From: Amycolatopsis orientalis DSM 40040 = KCTC 9412
Lineage (GTDB): Bacteria; Actinomycetota; Actinomycetes; Mycobacteriales; Pseudonocardiaceae
DNA: 64,000 bases
Assembly: GCF_000478275.1 (NCBI RefSeq)
Contig: NZ_ASJB01000070.1
Location: 38,019 to 102,018 of the forward strand
Reading direction: 5' to 3'
Shown here: in pieces, positions 52,908-62,994 of the stretch
Numbering within the stretch: the first letter of the stretch is position 1
How the letters are laid out: every line of letters begins with the position of its first letter
Position numbers and translations under genes: made by a program
The notes under the pieces: model-generated
What the model was told of the DNA's origin: nothing
Seen by the model: only the letters and a program-made list of their open reading frames with translations
The model's database searches: none

Positions 52908-53597
52908 GTGCCATTGGCCACCACGCGCCGTGCCGGCCTGGTCGATCAGGTCATCGAGCAGCTGCGTGACGCCGTCACGCAGGGAGAATGGCCCATCGGG
53001 CAGCGGATTCCGACCGAACCGGAGCTGGCGGGACAGCTCGGTGTCGGACGCAACACCGTCCGGGAGGCCGTCCGTGCGCTCGCGCATACGGGGCTGCTCG
53101 AGGTCCGTCAAGGCGACGGCACCTACGTGCGGGCGACCAGCGAGGTCTCGGGCGCGATCCGGCGGTTGTGCGGTTCGGAGCTGCGCGAGGTCCTCCAGGT
53201 GCGGCGGATCCTCGAAGTCGAAGGGGCCCGCCTCGCGGCCGTGTCGCGGACCGAGGAGGAGGTGACCGCGCTACGGGAGCTGCTCGCCCGCCGCAACGAG
53301 GAACTGCGGGAACGCCACTGGGAGGATTTCGCCCGTCTGGACGCGGAATTCCACTTCGCCGTCGTCCAAAGTGGACACAACACGCTGCTGACCGAGATGT
53401 ACCGCGGCCTCACGGAGGTGATCACGGCCAGTGTGGCGGCGACGTCGAATGTGACGCCGGGGCGCGAATACCTGCCGGAGATCGGCCACGAGGGGCTCGC
53501 CGAGGCCATCGCCGACGGCGACGCCGACCGGGCGGCCACCGAGGCGTGCGGCTTCCTCGACGAACTCCTGGCCCGAGTGGCGCAGGACGAGGACTGA
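52908..53597 (+). CDS. FadR/GntR family transcriptional regulator
   Basis: A 229-residue regulator. The winged helix-turn-helix is residues 10-75 (GQRIPTEPELAGQLGVGRNT then VREAVRALAHTGLLEVRQGD). The helical FCD ligand domain follows, with metal-site histidines and Asp in DAEFHFAVVQ and a His in IGHEGLAEAI. AAGGGA lies about seven bases before the GTG. It likely represses the divergent MFS gene and itself through the site at 52866. Ligand unknown, often an organic acid. Confidence 0.88.
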   Translation: MPLATTRRAGLVDQVIEQLRDAVTQGEWPIGQRIPTEPELAGQLGVGRNTVREAVRALAHTGLLEVRQGDGTYVRATSEVSGAIRRLCGSELREVLQVRRILEVEGARLAAVSRTEEEVTALRELLARRNEELRERHWEDFARLDAEFHFAVVQSGHNTLLTEMYRGLTEVITASVAATSNVTPGREYLPEIGHEGLAEAIADGDADRAATEACGFLDELLARVAQDED

Positions 53598-53603
53598 CGA
53601 GGA

Positions 53604-53658
53604 GCGCGTGAAGGCCCCCTTCCCTCGGCTGAGCCGAGGGAAGGGGGCCTTCACGCGC
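53604..53658. terminator. Family B perfect 55-base palindrome between convergent genes
   Basis: Arms 53604-53630 and 53632-53658 pair perfectly around one G. It starts seven bases after the regulator stop and ends 12 bases before the map stop, an ideal bidirectional terminator. GTGAAGG/CCTTCAC ends and the CTCGGCT centre define family B. Confidence 0.82.
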
Positions 53659-53670
53659 AAGCCGCAAGAC

Positions 53671-54528
53671 CTACGGCAGGGTGAGGATCTCCGCGCCGTC
53701 CTCGGTCACCACGAGGGTGTGCTCGAACTGGGCGGTCCACTTCTTGTCCTTGGTGGTGACGGTCCAGTCGTCGGCCCAGATGTCGTAGTCGATGGTGCCG
53801 AGGGTGATCATCGGCTCGATCGTGAAGGTCATGCCCTGCTCGATGATCGTGTCGACCGACGGCTCCTCGTAGTGCAGGACGGTCGGCGCGGTGTGGAACG
53901 CCGGGCCGACACCGTGACCGGTGAAGTCGCGGACGACGCCGTACCCGAACCGCTTCGCGTACGCCTCGATGACGCGGCCGATCACGTTGAGCTGCCTGCC
54001 CGGCCGCACGGCCTTGATGGCCCGCATGGTCGCCTCACGCGTGCGCTCGACCAGCAGCCGCGCCTCCTCGGAGACGTCACCCGCCAGGAACGTCGCGTTG
54101 GTGTCGCCGTGGACGCCGCCGATGAACGCGGTGACGTCGATGTTGCAGATGTCGCCGTCCTCGATCACCGTCGAATCCGGGATGCCGTGGCAGATCACCT
54201 CGTTCAGCGAGGTGCAGCACGACTTCGGGAAGGCGCGGTAGCCGAGGGTGGACGGGTAGGCGTGGTTGTCCAGCAGGAACTCGTGGATCACCTTGTCGAT
54301 GTCGTCCGTGGTCGCGCCGGGTTTGACGGCCTTGCCGCCCTCCTCCAGCGCCTGCGCCGCGATCCGGCCCGCGACGCGCATCGCCTCGATCACCTCGGGC
54401 GTGCGGACCCCGTTGCCCGTGTCGCGTTTCGGCGCCGGCCTGTCGACGTACTCGGGGCGGGCGATGCTGGCGGGGACGACTCGCCGCGGCGTCTGGACGC
54501 CGGGCTTCAAGGGGGCACGAACGGACAT
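53671..54528 (-). CDS. map: Methionine aminopeptidase, type I
   Basis: A 285-residue enzyme that removes N-terminal Met from new proteins. Metal ligands are visible: Asp in CNIDVTAFIG, Asp in HGDTNATFL, His in TGHGVGPAFH, Glu in TIEPMITLG and Glu in QFEHTLVV. A Pro/Arg-rich N-terminal extension of about 40 residues matches the MetAP1c form of mycobacteria. It is first on the right of the conserved block that continues to dxr on the same strand. Confidence 0.95.
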   Translation of the reverse strand: MSVRAPLKPGVQTPRRVVPASIARPEYVDRPAPKRDTGNGVRTPEVIEAMRVAGRIAAQALEEGGKAVKPGATTDDIDKVIHEFLLDNHAYPSTLGYRAFPKSCCTSLNEVICHGIPDSTVIEDGDICNIDVTAFIGGVHGDTNATFLAGDVSEEARLLVERTREATMRAIKAVRPGRQLNVIGRVIEAYAKRFGYGVVRDFTGHGVGPAFHTAPTVLHYEEPSVDTIIEQGMTFTIEPMITLGTIDYDIWADDWTVTTKDKKWTAQFEHTLVVTEDGAEILTLP

Positions 54529-54551
54529 GAGCCCAGCCTACGACCTGCTCG

Positions 54552-56357
54552 CTACCCGAGTCCCGCCAGGAAGCGCTGCGCGGTCTCGACCGCGGGTTTG
54601 GACGTCCCCCCGTCGGTGACCAAGACCGCGAACGCCAGGTCACCGGTGTAGCCGACGAACCAGCCGTGCGCGTGCGTCCCGTCGCCGAACTGGGCGGTCC
54701 CGGTCTTGCCACGCACTTCGGGCAGGGGCTTGAGCAGGGTCGCCGTACCGTCGGTGACGACCTCGCGCATCATCCCCCGGACGGCGTCGAGCACCTCCGG
54801 CCGGATCGGTTTCCCGAGGCCGGACGACGTCGCGGCCATCCCCCGCACCAGCGTCGGCACCGGGATCTTCCCGGACTGGACGGTCGCGGCGGCGACCGCG
54901 AGGCCGAACGGGCTCGCCACGACGGTCCCCTGGCCGAACCCGTTCTCGGCGCGCTGCGCGACGGTGTTCGCGGGCGGTGCCGAGCCGGTGATCGTGGTCA
55001 CGCCGGGGATGACGAAGTCGGCCCCGATACCGAGATCCCGTGCGGCGTCGGTCAACGCCGCGGGCGGGAGATCCGTCGCGAGCTTCGCGAACGTCGTGTT
55101 GCACGATTTGGCGAACGCCTTCGACAGCGGGACGACGCCGAGGGCGAACTTGCCCTCGTTCGGCACCGTCCGGTTCTCGAAGGTGGCCGTGCCGGGGCAG
55201 TCGACCGGGCTGCTCGCCTGCACCGAACCCGCCGACAGGGCCGCGACGGCGGTGGCGATCTTGAACGTGGAGCCCGGCGGGAACCGGCCGCTGAGCGAGA
55301 TCGCGCCCTGCGCGTCGGCCGGGGCGTTCTGTGCCACGGCGAGGAGTTCACCGGTGGACGGCTGGATGGCGACCAGCGCGGACGCCGTCGGGACCGGCGC
55401 GAGCGCCCGCTCCGCCGAACCCTGCGCCTTCACACTGAGCGTGCTGACGACCGCGGGGGCGGGTTTGGGCTGTTCGCTGTACAGGTCGGCGATCTCGCCG
55501 CCGCTCACGTCGAGCGTGACGACGCGCCAGCCCGCCGCGCCGTCCACCTGGTCCTCGACGAGCGAGCGGACGGCGGGCAGCACCTGCTTCCCGAAGTTCC
55601 TGTCGTCGGGCAGCAGCCTGTCCTGCTGGCTGAACCGGACCCCGGGCAGGTCGTAGATCTCGGGTTTCACCTGCTGGTAGTCGGCCGCCCGCAGGATCAT
55701 CACCGGATACCCGGCCCCTGGCTTGACCGTCTTCACCCCGTCGCGGATCGACTGCCCGGTCACCGACGCTTCGAACCGGTTGAGCGCGGCGCCGAGCTTG
55801 TCGGAGACCGCCGTCAGATCCCCCGCCTTCGCCGGGTCGAGCACCACGCTGACGACGGTCTGCGGGCGCAGCAACGGCAGTCCGTCGCGATCCAGCACCG
55901 GCGCGAGGTCCGGCGGCTCGGACTTCAGCGCGATCGTCTGCTGCGCGGCCAGCTGCGGATGGAGCACGGTCGGCAGCCACCGCACCTTCCAACCGTCCTG
56001 AGTGGAGTGCACCTGCGCGTCGGCCTGGTACGTCCAGACCCGGCCGCGAGGGAGATTCCAGGTGAGCCGATAGGTCGCCGTCCCGTCGTCCGCTCCGGAC
56101 GAGTGCCGCACCTTCGTTTCGGCGACCTTGATCGACTCCGGGGAAAGCGCTCTCCGCGCCATCTCCACCGAGGACCGCGCGGCGTCCGGCGAATCGGTGA
56201 AGAAGGCCGCGGCGGCGGTGTCACCGGAAGAGAGTCCGTTGAGGAAGCCGCTGATGGCGTCGTCGGGGCCGGAATCGGCGAACAGACCGCAGCCGGCGGC
56301 CGCCAGGCCCACCACCCCCGCGAGCACGACGACGGCGAAACGACGACCTGCTGGCAT
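54552..56357 (-). CDS. Penicillin-binding lipoprotein (transpeptidase, class B)
   Basis: A 601-residue lipoprotein PBP matching Rv2864c of M. tuberculosis. The lipobox is LAAAGC (Cys at about 23), so it is anchored by lipid rather than a membrane helix. A MecA_N/NTF2-like domain (DDAISGFLNGLSSGDTAAAA) and PBP dimerisation domain precede the transpeptidase domain with SxxK as STFK (FPPGSTFKIA), SxN as SCN (FAKSCNTTFA) and KTG (VRGKTGTAQF). It cross-links peptidoglycan outside the membrane. MecA_N domains are linked with low beta-lactam affinity in some proteins. Confidence 0.92.
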   Translation of the reverse strand: MPAGRRFAVVVLAGVVGLAAAGCGLFADSGPDDAISGFLNGLSSGDTAAAAFFTDSPDAARSSVEMARRALSPESIKVAETKVRHSSGADDGTATYRLTWNLPRGRVWTYQADAQVHSTQDGWKVRWLPTVLHPQLAAQQTIALKSEPPDLAPVLDRDGLPLLRPQTVVSVVLDPAKAGDLTAVSDKLGAALNRFEASVTGQSIRDGVKTVKPGAGYPVMILRAADYQQVKPEIYDLPGVRFSQQDRLLPDDRNFGKQVLPAVRSLVEDQVDGAAGWRVVTLDVSGGEIADLYSEQPKPAPAVVSTLSVKAQGSAERALAPVPTASALVAIQPSTGELLAVAQNAPADAQGAISLSGRFPPGSTFKIATAVAALSAGSVQASSPVDCPGTATFENRTVPNEGKFALGVVPLSKAFAKSCNTTFAKLATDLPPAALTDAARDLGIGADFVIPGVTTITGSAPPANTVAQRAENGFGQGTVVASPFGLAVAAATVQSGKIPVPTLVRGMAATSSGLGKPIRPEVLDAVRGMMREVVTDGTATLLKPLPEVRGKTGTAQFGDGTHAHGWFVGYTGDLAFAVLVTDGGTSKPAVETAQRFLAGLG

Positions 56358-56418
56358 GCACCGGATCCTGCCAGTACCGGCGGGTTCCGACCGGACGCAA
56401 CGCCGATCCCGGCAGTGG

Positions 56419-57276
56419 CTAGAACAGAACCGTCGCGTACTGCCCGACCTGCTGGAAGCCGATCCGGCGGTAGGCGGCGAGGGCAGGGCTGTTGTAGGCG
56501 TTGACGTACAGGCTCGCGGTGCGGTTCATCCCGCGGACGAGCCTGGTCACGACCGACGCCGTGCCCGCCGTGCCGAGTCCGGCGCCGCGGCGTTCCGGAT
56601 GCACCCAGACACCCTGGATCTGCCCGACCGTCGAGGACATCGCCCCGATCTCGGCCTTGAAGACGACCTCGCCGTCCTCGAACCGCGCGAACGCGCGGCC
56701 GGCGGCGATCAGTTCCGCGACGCGGGCCCGGTAACCGGCGCCGCCGTCGCCGTGGCGGGGGTCGACACCGACCTCTTCGATGAACATCGCGATCGCGGAG
56801 GGAAGGTACTTGTCGAGTTCTTCCGGGCGCACCGCGCGGACCAGCGGATCGCAGGCCACGGACGGGATCCCGTCGAGCGCCATCAGCGGCTGGTCGTGGC
56901 GTACTTCGCGGGCGGGGCCCCATTCGGGCTCGAGTTCGTCCCACAGACCGAGTACCTGTTCGGCCGGGCCGACCAGTGAGGAACAGCTCCGCTGGCGGCG
57001 CAGGGCGCGATCGGCGAAGGAGCGCAAGGCGGAGGCGTTGCCGCGCAACGGGATCAGGTTCGGCCCGGAGAAGCACAGGCCCTGGAGCCTGCCCGCGCGC
57101 ACGGGACGGGAATCGGCGGCCCAGAGCTCACCACCGAGCCGCCAGGGGTCGAGACCCGCGGTCTCCACCCTGGCACTGACCATGCAGCTGCCGACCGGGT
57201 CTGCGGCGAGCGCGGCACGGACCGCCGGATAGTCCCGATCATCGAGCAGCCGTGCACCTGCAAGCCGCAACACCAC
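56419..57276 (-). CDS. GNAT acetyltransferase with DUF4081 domain (Rv2867c-like)
   Basis: A 285-residue two-domain protein. The N-terminal DUF4081 part covers about 1-120 (SARVETAGLDPWRLGGELWA, QRSCSSLVGPAEQVLGLWDE). The GNAT part has VWVHPERRGAGLGTAGTASV and YVNAYNSPALAAYRRIGFQQ. Its place between ispG and a lipoprotein PBP is the same as Rv2867c in mycobacteria. GTG start at 57276, GTG again one codon later. Acceptor unknown. Confidence 0.9.
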   Translation of the reverse strand: MVLRLAGARLLDDRDYPAVRAALAADPVGSCMVSARVETAGLDPWRLGGELWAADSRPVRAGRLQGLCFSGPNLIPLRGNASALRSFADRALRRQRSCSSLVGPAEQVLGLWDELEPEWGPAREVRHDQPLMALDGIPSVACDPLVRAVRPEELDKYLPSAIAMFIEEVGVDPRHGDGGAGYRARVAELIAAGRAFARFEDGEVVFKAEIGAMSSTVGQIQGVWVHPERRGAGLGTAGTASVVTRLVRGMNRTASLYVNAYNSPALAAYRRIGFQQVGQYATVLF

Positions 57277-57359
57277 TCCAGGGTGCCAGATGAGCGCCTT
57301 AAACGGAACGCAAGCTTTACGACACGCTGAGAGAACCTTGGCTGGTGGAGGCCCACATG

Positions 57360-57414
57360 CGCCAGGAAAGGTCCTTTCCTCGCAAATTTTGCGAGGAAAG
57401 GACCTTTCCTGGCG
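57360..57414. terminator. Family E perfect 55-base palindrome after ispG
   Basis: Arms 57360-57386 and 57388-57414 pair perfectly around one T. It begins 13 bases after the ispG stop on the minus strand and separates ispG from the acetyltransferase gene. The AGGTCCTTTCCT core is shared with 46193. Confidence 0.8.
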
Positions 57415-57427
57415 TGGTCTCGACCAC

Positions 57428-58579
<1,152 letters not shown>

Positions 58580-58697
58580 GCCTCCAAGCGTACCTACCCC
58601 GATCGGCGGACACGCACGACGTCAGCCGTCACGGTGAGCAGCATTACCTGGGCAGCCCAACGGTCCTGACAGCGTGCTCCGTAACCGGGGCCGCCCG

Positions 58698-59939
58698 TCA
58701 CTGGAACAGCTTGACCGGGTTCACGATGTCGGCTGTGACGGTGAGCAGAGTGACCGCGCCGCCGATGAAGACGAGCACCATCGTGACCGCGGAAAGCTTC
58801 GTGTAGTCGACCGGACCACCCGCCGCCTTGCCCCGCATCTTCCGGAACCAGTCCCGGACCCGCTCGTACCAGACGACCGCGATATGCCCGCCGTCGAGCG
58901 GGAGCAGCGGCAGCAGGTTGAACACGCCGATGAAGAAGTTCAGGCTCGCCAGCAGGAGGACGAAGATCTCCCACAGACCACGCTCGGCGGCCTCACCACC
59001 GATACGGCTGGCACCGACCACGCTGACCGGGGTGTTCGGGTCGCGCTCGCCGCCGAAGATGGAGTCCACCACCGCCGGGATCCGCGACGGGAACTCGATC
59101 AGCCGCTGGGCGGTCTCGGAGAACATCGTTCCGGTGAAGCTGAGCGTCCCGCCGATCGCGTCGACCGGACCATAGGTCAGCAGCGCCGGCGCGGTGTTCT
59201 GGATCGGCGAGGCGCCGATCATGCCGACGTCCTTGACGATGGTCTTGTTGGAGCCGTCGGCGACCAGGCGCTGCACCCTCGGCACGTCCACGGTCAGGTC
59301 GAGCCGCTGCCCGTTCCGCTCGACCACGAACGGCGTCGGGCCGCTCGCGACCTGGACGGCCGCGAGCATTTCGCGCCAGGTCTTGATCGGTTTGCCCGCG
59401 ACGGAAACCACCTTGTCGCCCGCCTGGAGCCCGGCGGTCTTCGCCGGAGTCGGGGCGCCGGGCGGGCAGGAGGTGTCGTTGAGCTGCTCCATGGTGGTGG
59501 CCGGGCGGGCGCACGACGTGGCGCTGATCACGGCCTCGGTGGGAGCGGCCTGCGCGGCCGGGTTCGGCAGGCCCATCGTCACGGCCATCAAGTAGAGGAT
59601 GATGAAGCCGAGGATGAAGTGCATCGCCGAGCCCGCGGACATGACGACGGTGCGCTTCCAGGTCTTGAAGCGCCACATCGCGCGCTTCGACTCGTCCGGG
59701 GTGACCTCGTCGAGCGCGGTCATGCCCGCGATGTCACAGAATCCGCCGAGCGGGATCCACTTGAGACCGTATTCGGTCTCGCCGCGGCGGAAGGAGAAGA
59801 TCGTCGGCCCGAAGCCGATGAAGTAGCGCCGGACCTTCATGCCGAAGGCCTTGGCCGCCCACATGTGACCGGCCTCGTGCAGTGCGACCGACAGGCAGAT
59901 GCCCAGCGCGAACAGCACGATCCCGAGAATGAAGACCAC
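58698..59939 (-). CDS. rip: Site-2 intramembrane zinc metalloprotease (Rip1/RseP)
   Basis: A 413-residue M50B protease. The zinc motif HEAGH is in the first membrane helix (about residue 21) and the third ligand in NLLPLLPLDGGHIA near the C-terminus. One PDZ domain lies between (AGLQAGDKVVSVAGKPIKTW). By homology with Rv2869c it cleaves anti-sigma factors and other membrane substrates and thereby controls envelope composition. It lies three bases from the dxr stop. Confidence 0.95.
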   Translation of the reverse strand: MVFILGIVLFALGICLSVALHEAGHMWAAKAFGMKVRRYFIGFGPTIFSFRRGETEYGLKWIPLGGFCDIAGMTALDEVTPDESKRAMWRFKTWKRTVVMSAGSAMHFILGFIILYLMAVTMGLPNPAAQAAPTEAVISATSCARPATTMEQLNDTSCPPGAPTPAKTAGLQAGDKVVSVAGKPIKTWREMLAAVQVASGPTPFVVERNGQRLDLTVDVPRVQRLVADGSNKTIVKDVGMIGASPIQNTAPALLTYGPVDAIGGTLSFTGTMFSETAQRLIEFPSRIPAVVDSIFGGERDPNTPVSVVGASRIGGEAAERGLWEIFVLLLASLNFFIGVFNLLPLLPLDGGHIAVVWYERVRDWFRKMRGKAAGGPVDYTKLSAVTMVLVFIGGAVTLLTVTADIVNPVKLFQ

Positions 59940-59942
59940 GCG

Positions 59943-61148
59943 CTACTTCCCCTTACCGATCAGCGCACCGGCACGCGCGCGAGCCCAGCGCTCGGCAGCA
60001 AGTACGTCGTCCACGTCGCGAGGCTCGCGACGCCATTCGTCGGCGGCTTCCACCACCTGGGCAATAGTGTCCACAATCGAGGTGAAGCCGGTGTTCTGTG
60101 CCAGGAAAGCGGCGACCAACTCCTCGTTCGCCGCGTTGTACACCGCCGGGACGCAGCCACCGACGGTCCCGGCGTGCCTGGCCAGCTCGACCGCGGGGAA
60201 CGCCTCGTTGTCCAGCGGCTCGAAAGTCCAGCTCGCGGGCTTGTCCCAGACACATGCGGCCGCGACACCGGGGACACGGTCCGGCCAGTGCAGGGCCAGC
60301 GCGATCGGCAGCCGCATGTCGGGCGGGCTGGCCTGGGCGATCGTCGAGCCGTCCACGAAGGTCACCATCGAGTGAATGATCGACTGCGGGTGGACGACCA
60401 CGTCGATGCGGTCGGTCTCGATGTCGAACAGGAGTTTCGCCTCGATCAGCTCCAGCCCCTTGTTGACCAGGGTGGACGAGTTGATCGTGATGAGCGGCCC
60501 CATCGACCAGGTCGGATGCGCCATGGCCTGCTCGACCGTGACGTCGGCCAACTCGGCGCGCTTGCGGCCGCGGAACGGCCCGCCGGAGGCGGTGAGGACC
60601 AGCCTGGCGACCTCGGCCTCACGACCGGCGCGCAGGGCCTGGGCGATCGCTGAATGCTCGGAGTCGACCGGGACGATCTGGCCGGGCTTGGCCGCGGCCA
60701 GCACGAGCGGCCCGCCCGCGATCAGCGACTCCTTGTTGGCGAGCGCGAGCGTGGCGCCCGTGGCGAGCGCGCGCAGGGTCGGCGGAAGCCCCTGGGAGCC
60801 GGGGAGCGCGTTGAGGACGACGTCGACCGGGGTGGCGTCGATCATCTGGATGACCGCGTCGGCCCCGGCGAAGATGCGGGGCAGCTTGAAGTCGCCGCTG
60901 GAGTAGCCGCGCTTCTGCGCCTCGGCGTACAGCGCGAGCTGCAGGTCTTCCACGGCCGTCGGCCTGCTGATGGCCACGGCGTCGACCTGGTGCGCCAGGG
61001 CCTGCGCGGCCAGCGCGGCGGGGTCGGAGCCGCCCGCGGCGATCCCGGCGACCCGGAACAGCCCCGGGTTACGGGCCGCGACGTCGAGGGCCTGGGCGCC
61101 GACCGAACCGGTCGAACCGAGCACGAGCACACTTCGCGAGGTAGTCAT
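59943..61148 (-). CDS. dxr: 1-deoxy-D-xylulose-5-phosphate reductoisomerase
   Basis: A 401-residue NADPH enzyme for the first committed MEP step. NADPH motif LVLGSTGSVGAQALDVAARN. Metal/substrate motifs VPVDSEHSAIAQAL, LTASGGPFRG, AMAHPTWSMGPLITINSSTL and NKGLELIEAKLLF. The order dxr-rip-ispG is the same as in mycobacteria. ATG start; divergent from the DUF2631 gene. Confidence 0.97.
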   Translation of the reverse strand: MTTSRSVLVLGSTGSVGAQALDVAARNPGLFRVAGIAAGGSDPAALAAQALAHQVDAVAISRPTAVEDLQLALYAEAQKRGYSSGDFKLPRIFAGADAVIQMIDATPVDVVLNALPGSQGLPPTLRALATGATLALANKESLIAGGPLVLAAAKPGQIVPVDSEHSAIAQALRAGREAEVARLVLTASGGPFRGRKRAELADVTVEQAMAHPTWSMGPLITINSSTLVNKGLELIEAKLLFDIETDRIDVVVHPQSIIHSMVTFVDGSTIAQASPPDMRLPIALALHWPDRVPGVAAACVWDKPASWTFEPLDNEAFPAVELARHAGTVGGCVPAVYNAANEELVAAFLAQNTGFTSIVDTIAQVVEAADEWRREPRDVDDVLAAERWARARAGALIGKGK

Positions 61149-61243
61149 CGGGGGTCATTGTCGCGCGGGCCCCGTCGGGCGCGTGCAGCCAGGTGTGGGA
61201 TCATTCGCGGGCAAGCGAACCATCGGGTTTTGAGGAGTTGATC

Positions 61244-61513
61244 GTGGCGAGCAAGGCGGTCGAAAAGCGCGGCCGGGTGGGCGTCGACACCGTTGACCCC
61301 CGCGACGAGCCGTCGGCCGAGTGGGGCTGGCACGGTTCCTTCCCGAAGGCGACGCGGATCGCGGGCTGGCTGACCGCGATCATCCTGCTGGTGATGCTGT
61401 ACGGCAACCACCACGGCTGGACCGAGAACCTGTGGCTGATCGGCCTGTCGCTGGCGGTCATGTTCGCGCTGGTGCTGGACATCCGCAAGCAGCGCACGGC
61501 TTGGCGCAAGTAG
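61244..61513 (+). CDS. DUF2631 small membrane protein
   Basis: An 89-residue protein with two membrane helices (IAGWLTAIILLVMLYGNHHG and NLWLIGLSLAVMFALVLDI) after a charged N-terminus with DEPSAEWGWHG. It matches the actinobacterial DUF2631 family, which is found near dxr in mycobacteria too. The GTG is supported by GAGGAG seven bases upstream. Function unknown. Confidence 0.87.
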   Translation: MASKAVEKRGRVGVDTVDPRDEPSAEWGWHGSFPKATRIAGWLTAIILLVMLYGNHHGWTENLWLIGLSLAVMFALVLDIRKQRTAWRK

Positions 61514-61526
61514 CTCCTGCACGGCT

Positions 61527-62129
61527 TCACCGGCCCCCGTTCTCCTGCGAGGACGGGGGCCAGTTGCCGTTCTGGGCCCACAGCTCGTTGACGATCACGA
61601 CCGCGTCGGCGGCCTCGACCCCGTAGCGATACCGGTACTTCGCCGCCGGCCGCTGGACCGCCGCGGCGACGTCACCGATGGCTGCGGTGTTCCACGAGTC
61701 GTTCGGGAAGAATTGGCGCATCACGGCCAGGAACCTGCCGGTCGCCCAGACCGGGTCGGTCCGCTGTTCGAAGGAACCCCAGCTCGCGCGCTGCTGGAAG
61801 AGCCCGACGGAGTCCCCCATCCCGCCGTCGAGGTTGGCGATACTCGACTCGACGATCACCGTCGCGATCGCGATGGCCGCCGCGCGATCGTTGAGGCCCG
61901 ATCTCTGGACGGTGTCGACGATCACTCTGGCGCACGACGTGTTGTACGGGTTCATGTAGCCGCGCATCTTCGCGCCGAGCTGCTGGTTGAGGGTTTTGGC
62001 GGCGTCCCCGTCGTCGGCCGACGCGCCCGCCTGGGCACAGGGCAGGGCGATGTGCTCGACCTGGTCGGGCCGGATCTCCGTCGGCGGGAGCAGGACGAGC
62101 GAGAGGGCGAGGTACGCGGCGGTGAACAT
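61527..62129 (-). CDS. Secreted lysozyme-like / transglycosylase-like protein
   Basis: A 200-residue protein with an N-terminal hydrophobic segment (FTAAYLALSLVLLPP) acting as signal or anchor. The core resembles the SLT/lysozyme fold: AIAIATVIVESSIANLDGGM with the putative catalytic Glu, then GDSVGLFQQRASWGSFEQRT and DPVWATGRFLAVMRQFF. It probably acts on peptidoglycan. GGAG precedes the ATG. Unusually, a family A hairpin starts 12 bases upstream of its start codon. Confidence 0.78.
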   Translation of the reverse strand: MFTAAYLALSLVLLPPTEIRPDQVEHIALPCAQAGASADDGDAAKTLNQQLGAKMRGYMNPYNTSCARVIVDTVQRSGLNDRAAAIAIATVIVESSIANLDGGMGDSVGLFQQRASWGSFEQRTDPVWATGRFLAVMRQFFPNDSWNTAAIGDVAAAVQRPAAKYRYRYGVEAADAVVIVNELWAQNGNWPPSSQENGGR

Positions 62130-62140
62130 GCGGCTCCGTT

Positions 62141-62188
62141 GGTCGTGAGTGGCGATTCGTGTTCTAGCCCGAATCGCCGGTCACGACC
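62141..62188. repeat. Family A palindrome variant in a divergent promoter region
   Basis: Arms 62141-62158 and 62171-62188 (two mismatches) with the family ends GGTCGTGA/TCACGACC and the central GTTCTA, but a different interior. It lies directly upstream of the ribosome site of the minus-strand gene, where no gene ends. Confidence 0.68.
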
Positions 62189-62219
62189 ACCTGGACCGCC
62201 ACCCTCACCCGCCTAGGTA

Positions 62220-62266
62220 GTGAAGGCCTCCTTCGCTACCTTCAGGGTAGGCAAGGAGGACTTCAC
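62220..62266. repeat. Family B palindrome in the same divergent region
   Basis: Arms 62220-62240 and 62246-62266 with three mismatches; ends GTGAAG/CTTCAC, interior CTCCTT and CTACC. It is almost the same as the copy at 63916-63962. Confidence 0.68.
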
Positions 62267-62346
62267 GGACCGACTCCGCGATCACCCGCAGCGCGCCCGC
62301 GTGAAGCGCTACCCGGCGGCCACCCTTTTGGGTTAGGTTCCCCCTC

Positions 62347-62994
62347 ATGAAGCTGCGCTGGGGTGTCACCGCTGTCGTTTCCGCACTCGCCGCCGTCCTG
62401 CTGCCCGGCGTCGCCAACGCCGCGCCCGCGTCCTCGGCGTCCCTGCCGATCGTGCGCTGCGAGTTCACGCCGACACCGGAAAACCCCGCGGCCCGCCCGG
62501 TCCTGCGACCGCTCCCCTTCGCGCTGACCCGCGGCACCGTCGACGTCACCTTCCGCTTCAACTACGGCCCGGTGACTGTGCGCTTGAACCGCGCCGGCGC
62601 CGCTCCGTGCGCGGTCCACAACCTGGCGAGCCTGGCGCTGCAGCGCTTCTACGACCACAGCCAGTGCTGGCGGCTGACGAACTCCGCGCGCCTCGGTGTC
62701 CTGCAGTGCGGCGACATCTACGAAGCCGAAAAGGGCGGGCCGGGCTACAAGTTCGCGGACGAGGTCGACGGCACCGAGACCTACGAGCGCGGCACCATCG
62801 CCATGGGCAATCAGGGCCCCGGCACCAACGGCAGCGAATTCTTCATCGTGCACTCGTTCGCGAACATCCCGAAGAACTACTCGGTGATGGGCAAGGTCGT
62901 GCGGGGTATGGAGGTGCTGGACCGGATCGTGGCGAACGGGATCATCCCGACGGATCCGAACGGCCCGCCGACGGGCTGCCCGCTAAGCCGGTGA
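62347..62994 (+). CDS. Secreted cyclophilin-type peptidyl-prolyl isomerase, C-terminus frameshifted
   Basis: A 215-residue exported PPIase. Signal peptide (VTAVVSALAAVLLPGVANAA). The cyclophilin core has FNYGPVTVRLNRAGAAPCAV, FYDHSQCWRLTN, GDIYEAEKGGPGYKFADEVD, GTIAMGNQGPGTNGSEFFIV and YSVMGKVVRGMEVLDRIVAN. The last residues in this frame (PPTGCPLSR) are not family-like. The normal ending DGLPAKPVKIQKATVGF is encoded in the +1 frame, stopping at 63023. A one-base loss near 62966 would explain it. The core and active site are intact. Confidence 0.85.
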   Translation: MKLRWGVTAVVSALAAVLLPGVANAAPASSASLPIVRCEFTPTPENPAARPVLRPLPFALTRGTVDVTFRFNYGPVTVRLNRAGAAPCAVHNLASLALQRFYDHSQCWRLTNSARLGVLQCGDIYEAEKGGPGYKFADEVDGTETYERGTIAMGNQGPGTNGSEFFIVHSFANIPKNYSVMGKVVRGMEVLDRIVANGIIPTDPNGPPTGCPLSR

